From contig OX442315.1 of the NCBI GenBank assembly GCA_949358305.1, forward strand, positions 4,402,001 through 4,466,000: a DNA stretch of 64,000 nucleotides. Direction: 5' to 3'. This DNA comes from Strigamia acuminata. Its lineage: Eukaryota; Arthropoda; Chilopoda; Geophilomorpha; Linotaeniidae. Made by a program: the position numbers and the translations under genes. Below, piece by piece: positions 55,273-64,000 of the stretch; position 1 is the first letter of the stretch, and each line of letters starts with the position of its first letter. The notes beneath the pieces are model-generated. The model searched no databases, was not told where the DNA came from, and saw nothing but the letters and a program-made list of their open reading frames with translations.

Positions 55273-55785
55273 CTACCAACCAAACCTAGTCTTTGGGTTT
55301 TCTTTCTGTCTTCTGTGCTTTCGTGACCTCCTCCTCCTTTTCGTTCTCCTCTTGACTCTTTGACCGATTGCAGACGGAGGCTCAATGTCGTTGTGGGTTA
55401 AGAAGTTGTCGTTGGTATACAGTCGCTGGAACTCTTGTGTGATGTGCTCGGCACTTGCATCGCTTCCGGTCGCGACGGCCCAATTGAGAAATTTTTTCAA
55501 GTTGACTATATCGTCTTTGGTGACAGTGTCCAACTGGGTCAGAACTTCTTCGTCCGTCACGTTCGTTCCGGACTGCAGTAGGTCAGAATTGAATCTATTT
55601 GACGCTCTTAAGTGGCAATGTGGTTTACAACCACTCCCGGCACGGCACTTGCAAGAACAACAGGTTAAGCTGTCGCATTGTTGGTCCAAGCAGCACTCCT
55701 GGATTGTGCATTCGTTGCATGGAACCTTTTTTGGACAATTGTCAGCTAAGACTAATGTCAAAAGGAAGATGATATACTTGTACAT
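55273..55785 (-). CDS. Secreted cysteine-rich EF-hand-like polybasic protein, copy 4
   Basis: Antisense in receptor intron 2, about 3.3 kb from copy 3. MYKY start, signal peptide (IIFLLTLVLA), 12 cysteines (core ECCLDQQCDSLTCCSCKC), linker like copy 1 (NRFNSDLLQS), then YTNDNFLTHND, one residue shorter than the usual EF-like loop. The basic tail ends RFGW, a single unit unlike copy 3. The frame is complete and intronless. Copies 1 and 4 are the most typical members. Function unknown. Confidence 0.75.
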   Translation of the reverse strand: MYKYIIFLLTLVLADNCPKKVPCNECTIQECCLDQQCDSLTCCSCKCRAGSGCKPHCHLRASNRFNSDLLQSGTNVTDEEVLTQLDTVTKDDIVNLKKFLNWAVATGSDASAEHITQEFQRLYTNDNFLTHNDIEPPSAIGQRVKRRTKRRRRSRKHRRQKENPKTRFGW

Positions 55786-56000
55786 AATCAAACTGTGTTT
55801 GAGTGATCTACATATGAAAGCAAACTTGTATTTATTGTAATTTATTATTATTTAGTGTTTCATTGTTAATTTTTATTGTTAGTTTTTATGTTGTATTATT
55901 AATTTTAATAGTTGTATTATTGATTTTAATTGTTGTATTGGTTGCATTTTTGATTACATCCTTGAAAGATTACATTTTTAACTAAATTTCGGATCTATTT

Positions 56001-57083
56001 GCCCCGGATAAATGCATAAATGCATAGAATATATTTATATTGAATAAAAAGCCGAAATTGGCATAAATTGCATTTTTCACGAAAATCAGTAAATAAATGC
56101 ATAAATCATCATTTTTCCGGGAAAAAACGGCGATTTATGTCTTTTTTTTTAACGATAAGTAACATGTACGTATCAATTTTTGCTTTTTTTGTTAAGACAC
56201 TTATCGTGTACGTATGCTTGCGTTTGGAAAACTGAGGATTTTGCCAAAAACAGACACCAGGGGAAGTCACTAGATCAGTGTCTGAAAAAAGTTTTAAGAA
56301 ATAAACAAATAAAAAAATAGAAAAAAATGAATTGTAATTACTAATTATGATTCATTTAAATCAAGAACACTTTGAAATGTCATTAAGTTGTTATTTAACG
56401 CCTGATTTCACTCGAATAAATTTTTTTGTTCTGCATATTTTAATTTTTAATTTGCATAAAATGGAATTTTTGGTGCATATTTTATGCGCATAAAACGAAA
56501 TTTATACCTTGGAGGGTTAACGACTAATCCGTTAGTATTCAAATCAATGTTAAATGTAGCTTTATCTTTGTTTGATTCATGGTTTTCTTGTCCGTACTTA
56601 CTAATTTAAAAAAAAGGTAACAAAGTGGCAAGTTGAAGTTTATGTTCTGTAATCTGATTAAATTCTCTTTTTTTTCCTTTTATTTTAGTCATGTCTATAA
56701 ATAAAACATCAATAAGACTTTGCAATGCAAACCGTATTACTTCACCCACCTGGGTGGTTTAAGTAATTGCTTGAAATGAAATTTCAATCACTTGGCAAAG
56801 CAAAGCAAGCAGAATGACTGTAATTATTCTAATCTCCTCTGAGAATGAATAATTAAACCTTATCCCCTGTTGAAAACAAAAGTTATAGCTGGATATATTT
56901 CATGTAATTTTCATGTTGATAAAGTGCTCTAATATATCATCATAATATTGACATTTGTTCTTTTATTAAACATGTGTTGTTTATTTATTGCTGGTTTCTC
57001 AAATGATTGAGTGCAAAATGGGATGCCACTCTTCAAATGGCTTGCAGGTTTGTTTTAATGAAAATTGTTTTGTTTGCTTTCAG
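56001..57083. other. Intron sequence, dispersed repeats only
   Basis: The block 56390-56510 resembles 50375-50500 (ATTTGCATAAAATGG-type). No gene. Confidence 0.5.
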
Positions 57084-57262
57084 ACATTCTGAATGCCCTC
57101 TGCTCGACTTTCCTAATTAAAAATGTGACAGCCATCCTCTATTTATCCAATACTGAATTATTTGGAACCACAACTATATCGGTTCAGTATTTTCTACAAC
57201 TGGCCGGCTATTTGGGCATCCCTGTCGTATGTTGGAATGCTGATAATTCAGGCATGGAGCAG
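57084..57262 (+). CDS. NMDA-type glutamate receptor subunit, second coding exon
   Basis: Bordered by GCTTTCAG and CAG/GTAGGT. Starting in the phase left by 42418, it encodes 59 complete codons of the amino-terminal domain ([20 protein letters not shown], then [19 protein letters not shown]). The last stretch is characteristic of invertebrate GluN2-like subunits. Further exons must lie beyond 64000, because none was found in 57.3-64 kb. The intron before it spans 14.7 kb. Confidence 0.78.
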
Positions 57263-57625
57263 GTAGGTACACTTATATTAATTCATGAGACAGTAAAAAT
57301 ATGGGAAGAATACTTTTGAAAACAATTTTAATTATTTTTTTTTTCGTTTTGACAATATGGAATTTTTTTTTTTAAAAATGGATGTCTTTAAACTTAACGA
57401 TGTTATAACTTTCGTTGCTTAGCTACGCTAACAAAAATTAAAAATTAAAAACCAATTCTGTTCTTACATGGTCTTATTTTACACGATTCTGATTTAATAT
57501 GATGTAGAAAAATAAATTCAGTTTGCGGCAGGTATTTTTTCCTTACAATTATGACTTTTTTTACACGATATTTAGTTTAAGGTAAAAGTGGTTAAAGTTT
57601 GGGTTGCAGTTGAAGCTTGATGTTA

Positions 57626-58045
57626 TAAAGGGTGTCTCAAAATTGACGCAAGATTTGAATTTGCCGCCATTTGTGCAGTAAATTGTTGGCAACCCTGAAA
57701 CAACAATGATTTGACAGCTGAGAGTTTAGGGTTCTTTCTGCCGAAATTGGATGATATTGATGTGGCCAATATGTGGTTTCAACAAAACGTTGCCACATGC
57801 CATACAACGGTGGAAACAATTCAATTACTGCATGAAACATCACCGTTTTCGGTGATCAAAATTGGCCCCTTTTTCTTGCACTGTCTTGTTGAAACCACAT
57901 ATTGGCCACATCAGTATCATGCAATTTTGGCAGAAAGAACCTTAAACTCTCAGCTGTCAAATCATTGTTGTTTCAGGGTTGCCAACAATTTACTGCACAA
58001 ATTGCGGCAAATTCAAATCTTGCGTCAATTTTGAGACACCCTTTA
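57626..58045 (+). mobile_element. Mariner/IS630-type deletion derivative, 416 bp
   Basis: Element 57628-58043 has about 110-bp inverted ends starting AAGGGTGTCTCAAAATTGAC and TA flanks. The centre still encodes a transposase fragment (WFQQNVATCHTT), matching the DDE-region WFQQDGATCHT motif of mariner-like transposases but with Asp replaced by Asn. It is non-autonomous. Confidence 0.85.
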
Positions 58046-58790
58046 GTTATAAAATTAGACTTAACCTTATACATGTCACGTGATTACAGAACTAGTATTG
58101 TCTTATTAGCATAAAAAGAGAGAATTTTTGTTTTTAAATGTTTTAATACAATGCTGCAACTTTATTATTGTAAATTTAAAGGAATTCAAAGCAGAAACAA
58201 TTAGATAAACCGTAACATGTGTTCCGCGCGTGAATGAAGCGCAGAATTCAAAATGGCGGCGAAAGAGGTCATTGATAATTCAAATTTTTAGTCAGTGACG
58301 TAAATAGTCGAAAATTATCGGATTGGCTAAGACCGCATTCTACTTCCGGGCCACAGAAAAGTCAATTGCTGCCTTGTGAATAATGACTTCCGGAGCATGA
58401 TTTTTTGTTCGCCATGTCGAAAACTTCGGCAATTCACTTTCTCCCACAATTGAACACACTTTAGTGAGTTGTGATTCATTGCGTTTATTATTCATTAAAA
58501 GTATACCCCAGTTTGGGTGATACGTGCACATCTACATAATGTTAGTTTCTTATTCAGTTTTTACGCTTTGTGCATAAAATGAATGGGATGAGATTTGATA
58601 ACTTTTTCCTTTTGTGTCTCCCTCGGGTTCCGGAGCAAAACTTTAAATTGTCGCATTTCCATCGATGCGATATGAATATCGTATTTTCCCCCACTTTTCA
58701 GCATGACACGGCATTGTGCAGCATACACAATTATTTATACGCTGTATACTAAGTGATTTGACCACAATTACACCACAACCCAACCCCGTT
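58046..58790. other. Non-coding, no recognised feature
   Basis: No gene or delimitable repeat. Confidence 0.45.
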
Positions 58791-58791
58791 A

Positions 58792-58975
58792 CAGTCGAAA
58801 CTCTTTATAACGAATTGCAAGGGACCCGAAAAATCGATTCGTTATAACGAGAATTCGTTATATCGAAATTTTTTAACATGGTGTTCTATGGCCAGCCAAC
58901 TAAACCAGCCATTTTTAGGTATTCGTTATATCGATAATTTGTTATATCGCGATTCGTTATAAAGAGTTTCGACTG
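58792..58975. mobile_element. 184-bp pogo/Tigger-like MITE, copy 3
   Basis: Same ends (CAGTCGAAACTCTTTATAAC and complement) and length as 32576-32759; TA at left, TG at right. Confidence 0.88.
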
Positions 58976-60335
58976 TGTAACGAAGTTTTGCAGAATTCTC
59001 GGCTGGCAACTCCTTGGGGGGGGGGGGGGGTCCAGCCGTTTCGTTTTTTTTCAGCCACTTTATTCGATATTTAGTAATAAATATTAAAGTAGAAGATAAT
59101 AATGTATACTGGAGAGTTTGGCTGCACTGTGCTGCAATTTTCTACAGCGCTGTGTTAAAGTATGGAAAAAATTGTCGTTTGACACGAAGCGGACCCCAAC
59201 AGCAGTGCACTGACGACCAATAAAAGCTAAAAAAGGAAAATGGTCAAAATGAACTAGGAAATTCTTTGTGGGAATTGAGTTTAATTTAAAGTTGAGAAAC
59301 CAATTTTTTTTTTTTGGCTCATTGGAACATTGTTGTAATTGAGAAAATGATTTGATAGAGAGCGGAGCACATATCGATCATGTTACTGGGGCTAATTAAT
59401 TATGCATGTGCAGTGCGAGTGTCTCAAAAGGGATTCTCTTTCATCAGTCAGTCAATTCTATATTATGGTTATTTTAAAAAAAAAAAAAAAATATTCATAT
59501 TATAAAAATAGACATTTTTACAGTTTTTTTAGAAAAAATATTGATGAAGATGGTTAATTTCAAATATCGTATAAAACAAAAAATATGTTGTATTTCATTT
59601 AATTAATCAAATTGAACTCAATGTCGTCATGTTCGACGCAAAGACGGCGTCGAGGCAATGTCGCCCGAAGTGAAACTTCTTTTGCAATTCCAAACCTGGA
59701 ATTACAAACGATTAACACGTGACGTAATAGTGAGGGGAAGGGCATTTTTTTTTGTTTTGGCAATAAAAAAATAATTTTCAATTTAGTTTAATTTTTTATT
59801 TATTTGTAATCTGCGGAAGAAAAAAATGGCCGTATTGATTGCGCGGAAGATTCGGTCGTAGTACCGTATATTTGTCGCGGTAGATTGCTCCGCGGTAGTT
59901 TGTGTCGCTGCAGATGACAAGTCCCGCGGCTTCTACTAGTGACAAAAATCTTGTTGACTTAGGTGTGCGCTTGATTTCATCTCGCCTACTAATAATCAAA
60001 CTGAACTGAAGTGTGGACAGCAGAATAATAAATCTGACCGGACAGCGGGAGAGTTTTATCGAATCTCTGCTTTGCTCACACAGATATAAACACGCTACTA
60101 CACCCTTAATTTAGTCGTCATAATTCATGTGAAGTGGTCGAAACGGTCTTTTTTGTCAATTTAGGCCAATTTTCCTACATTTTGGACATCTGAAAACGCT
60201 TTTAAAGCTTGTTTTGGTTCAATTCTCATTTTAAAGGATTTGTAATCATTCATAATGACATGCTCATAAAAACGGGGTTTATCTGCATAGTCTGATTAAA
60301 TTCGACTTATATCGGCATGCGGCTTATAGCGGAGT
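58976..60335. other. Non-coding with G-run
   Basis: A run of 14 G starts at about 59017. 60160-60330 resembles 35400-35550. No gene supported. Confidence 0.5.
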
Positions 60336-60574
60336 AATACCATGAACCAAGGATAACATGGACACGTATCCATGTGTTATTTCCTATTGATTTGTAGTTC
60401 TGTGCACTGATTGGATGACAGCAATCGCATGTCATGCATTGCTTGCCAACTAAGCATGTTTGTTACCTGTTGTCATCTCAGAATACAGTGCAGCTGCTAT
60501 TATGTGGCGCCATTGGTAGCAAAACGCATTGAATATGTGGACACGTGTCCATTTTATCCTGGGTTCGTGGTAAT
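60336..60574. mobile_element. Foldback MITE, 233 bp, AAT flanks
   Basis: ACCATGAACCAAGGATAACA and its near-complement end the element (60339-60571). AAT lies on both sides. Confidence 0.75.
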
Positions 60575-60639
60575 ACTACGATATATTTTGCTCTAAACTG
60601 GATAAGACGTTTTTTACTCTTGTAACTAAGGGTACAGTT

Positions 60640-61300
60640 GGATGGGATACATTCCGACTCAAACTGAGTTCGGATTGAATTGATACGGATTCGGATGGTC
60701 CTAAATCAATCCGACTTTTTTGAATCGGATTGAATAATCCAAAATTTTATCCATATATTCTGGATAGGATTGGAGAAAAAAACAGAAACCGAACCTTATA
60801 ATCCGAATTTTTTTTGCTGTAAATGAAATAGATTTTTTGGAGTTTTTGGTGTTTATGCCAAAGTGAGGGATTTAAATGCATTTTATTTTAAAAACTTATA
60901 AGGGGTAGTTTTTTTTTCACTTTTTGCGACTTTTTTTGGTCAGTTTTGCAATTAATTCAACTTTTTTTGGTCAGTTTTGCAATTAATTCAACTTTTTTTG
61001 GTCAGTTTTGCAATTAATTCACCTTTTTTTGGTCAATTTTGCAATTAATTCAACTTTTTTTGGTCATTTCTGCACTTAATTCATCAGTTTTTGGTCATTT
61101 TTGCACTATGAGACGTTCAGACGTTCGACACTCAATCCTATCCGCAATCTGCACTCAGTTTGAATTGAATGAGGATATAGGATTGGATGGGCCACCATTT
61201 TCTTCGGATAGGATTGTATAATTGGTTTATCCATCGGACATTTTTAGGATTGGTTTTTAAAAAATCCGATTCAAACCGATTCAAATGCACTCTTACTCGT
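60640..61300. repeat. Inverted-repeat element with 31-bp array
   Basis: Imperfect inverted ends rich in CGGATTGAAT motifs enclose about five 31-bp units (AACTTTTTTTGGTCAGTTTT...) at 60929-61083. Confidence 0.65.
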
Positions 61301-63715
61301 AACTAGTAAACCTAAATTTTAAACACGGCGTGCATTTCTGGATTTAATGATTTATAAATTACAGAAATGCTATGCAGTTCATGAACTCACAAATTCATTG
61401 CAGTTGGATTCGATTCTACTCTAACTCACGAGACAATTGGCTCAATTAAATGCAACCGTGAGGTTAATGAGTTGGCGCCAGCAAAAGACAAGTCATTCCC
61501 ATAGTCATTTTCTATGTACTCAGTGCGCCGCATCAAGCGCCAGCTTTACCCAGAGCACTCAAGTCTTTCTGGCTCACCTGTAAATTTTTAATAAAACTGT
61601 TATTTCTTATTCCCCTTAGTTTAATTTGTCTTGCTTCATTGTGCAGTGTTCCATTCTCAATCTTTTATTGAGTTTTATGTAAAGGAATTATCTAGTAATG
61701 CCAATGGCTTTACTACTATTCCTCTGCCGGTGGTTGCTGTGGCAACATCCTCTTTTCATTCTACATTGAGGTGATCCTTGGAGGATAGAAAGAGAAAGGA
61801 AGGTCACGGATTGACTACAAGCTTCTCAAAACTTTCTTGCCTGAGGTTGCAGGTAAACAAGGAGATTTCATTGATTCAATTTGTAGATTTGCAAGCAAAA
61901 CAGGGGGAATTCACAGTGGGGTACTAGTGTCACTATCAGCACTGTTTACAACTGCTGTTTCTGTCTACTAGTACATCCAATTTTCAGCAGTGGTGTTAGT
62001 CCACATGCTGAAATGACAGTTAGTGACAGCGGCGAGATGGAATGAGATATTGGACAGCGTTGATCATTGTAAATACTATGTTAGAAGTGGTTATTGAAAA
62101 TCTAATGATTAAATAAGACACCACATTACTCCACAATAATGGAAGCAGGTGGCAGTTCATATTTGAAAGCACAAAATAATATTTCTTACATTTTCTCTAC
62201 AAATAGAACACAAACAGATGAACTGATGCGTTGTCGAGCGACAAATCTTGTTGACGGGTCTTGGCATTTTTTTTTAGCAACCATAAAATATATAAAAGCA
62301 AACATTCCAAATGAAAGATTAATTTTTGAATCCATTATCTTTTATCCTTACAATGTTTAAAGAAAATACATGAAATTTCAGAAAGAAAATCCTGTTTGTT
62401 TTCGAGAAAAAAAAAGAAAAAAAACTGTTAGAGGTCAAAATTGGCGTTAGGTTGGGGCAGGGAGGGTTAACAAAAGAATAGATGATTTCCGTAGTTTGTT
62501 AATGCTCATGTGCTGTTGTTTTGAACCAACTGTTGGCACATCTTCCTGCTACTGAGCGTCACAGTGGTGAATGGTGATAAGTTCACAAGCATGCGTTGCA
62601 CAGCTTTTCTGCATTGCATGTGAATTAGTGCTTCGCGTCACCAAAATGCGTTGGCAAAAGTGCGTTGTGATTTTGTGCGTTATAACGCACGAAGCACGAG
62701 TTGAAATATTTCAACTTCAAAGCACGTTGATGTGCATTTTCAAGATGAGACCACAAAATCAAAACCACTTTTCATCGGAGTATTTATTTGCCTTTTAGGT
62801 GCAATAATCCTCTAAATACCACTTGTGATTAAGTGGTTTTTGGTTGTGGCTTCATGCAAATTACAAGTGTAGAGCATATTTTTTTGTTTATCAATATAGA
62901 GAAAGCTAATTGTGTTTATGTCATACTTTTTATTTTTGGCCATCCCAGATTTTGGCACCTTAGGGAAATAAAATATGGTAACATATAAGTTCTACATTTT
63001 TCTGTTCACTTGTTGCCAACAGTGTGAAAAAGAACACATGTGTAGCTTGTAATTACTGTAGTTAACAGCTAGTTGCTTTTATGTCTTCGTGGTGGCCGGT
63101 CTTTGAGGATCTTATGAATAATGAGGGTGATGGACGGAGTAATAAAACAGTTGTTATGGAGACCATCCAATCAAGTGGAGAGAACCAAGAAGATTGCAAT
63201 TTCTATTGATTCTTTGCATGTTAGGCAAAGGGGAAAAAATGGATTCTGAATCTACGTCAATGCTGTGCGGGTTAGACAAATTGAATTTAACAGATGATTT
63301 ATTTTCTCTTTACATTTGTGAGAGAACAATTGGTTAGAAAAAGAAAAGTAATTTGCTTGCTGCAACAAATCTGCTTTCTATATTTTTATGTTGTTCGTAA
63401 AATTGAATTTTTCTTGCTGCACAATTCCATTTTGAAGTAAATTCTGAAGTAATAAAAAGTTTATTTAGATTTAGAGTAAAAAAAATATATACCTTTTATA
63501 CTCGCTTAAAATGTGAGAAATTTCTATCCCAAAACAGCACTTTGAAATGGGGGAGGGGTTGCATTATACGCACCTTTTTTAAAAAAATGTAATATACGTT
63601 GTACATGGTGACTAAGATACCGTATATCTGTGAATAGTGCACCCGTGCACTATAAGAACAAAAATTTCAAACATAAAAAATTGTAAGATTACGACTAGGT
63701 GACGTATTGATTAAA
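61301..63715. other. Non-coding, no recognised feature
   Basis: No exon with family similarity or good splice borders was found. Presumably part of the next receptor intron. Confidence 0.45.
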
Positions 63716-63940
63716 AAATATTTTTTCGGTCAAATTTCGACAAATTTCAACAAATTTGAGTCAAATTTCGACAAAATTCGTCAATATTTAACAAAATTAA
63801 CCAATTTTTGTCAAATTTTGACACAAATCCGTCAGAATTCGGTCAATATTCAATAGAATTAATCAATTTTTGTCAAATTTGGTCAAAAATTAGTCAATTT
63901 TCATCAAAATTCATAAATTTTCACAATATTTCGTCAATTA
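63716..63940. repeat. TCAAATTTCGACAAA-type degenerate repeat
   Basis: Short imperfect units (GTCAAATTTCGACAAA, GTCAATTTTCATCAAA) repeat irregularly to near the window end. Confidence 0.65.
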
Positions 63941-64000
63941 TTTTTCAACAAAATCTTCGGAAACGTGACAATCGCGGTATACGAGGCCCGCGCGTTATTC

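Larger units (their letters stand above)
54241..56000. repeat. Direct duplication, copy B
   Basis: Collinear with 50881-52740; carries cysteine-rich gene 4 and a 490-bp MITE not present in copy A. Confidence 0.85.

Noticed and set aside
57263-64000. Search for the next NMDA-receptor exon
   Set aside because: No frame with family motifs and proper splice sites was found, so none is annotated.

Overview
This is animal (metazoan) nuclear DNA: AT-rich, intron-containing and dense with transposable elements. Two kinds of host gene carry the signal. One is a pair of DEG/ENaC (pickpocket/degenerin-like) channel genes with introns of about 52-84 bp. The other is the 5' part of an NMDA-receptor subunit gene with introns of more than 10 kb. 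A tRNA-Leu(CAA) gene with an intron fits this. The receptor fragment resembles arthropod GluN2-type subunits, so an arthropod, perhaps a crustacean, is my best guess, but the species cannot be fixed from this window. There is one 200-N assembly gap (50175-50374).

Layout. 0-3 kb: an orphan copy of the last DEG/ENaC exon with duplicated flanks. 3.2 kb: tRNA-Leu. 5.5-6.8 kb: a short non-autonomous LTR element with a 5-bp target duplication. 7.5-16.7 kb: two tandem DEG/ENaC genes. The first is broken by a nonsense codon and a frameshift. The second is split inside its last (TM2) exon by a 5.2-kb Ty1/copia element, which itself carries a 475-bp nested insertion. 17.0-22.3 kb: a large inverted duplication, each arm holding one member of a small secreted cysteine-rich, EF-hand-like, polybasic protein family. 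23.0-27.7 kb: a complete Ty3/gypsy element with one intact 1418-codon gag-pol frame, inserted in a minisatellite. 29.5 kb: a diverged fifth family member with an in-frame TGA. 31-57 kb and beyond: the NMDA-receptor gene (+ strand). Its introns hold a young 2.05-kb LTR element encoding only a novel SAP-domain acidic protein, many MITEs, a 19-bp satellite of about 60 copies, and two more cysteine-rich genes (51.9 and 55.3 kb) on the opposite strand within a direct duplication.

The most unusual items are three. The first is the SAP-domain, single-ORF LTR element at 38.9-41.0 kb: identical LTRs, perfect target duplication, open frame. The second is the undescribed five-copy cysteine-rich/EF-hand family. 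The third is a set of insertions that can be proved from paralogous empty sites inside this same window. Almost everything else is repeat: at least fifteen foldback or MITE-type elements can be delimited by terminal inverted repeats and, often, target duplications. No operon logic applies. Apart from the repeats, the host genes show no evident functional link to each other.
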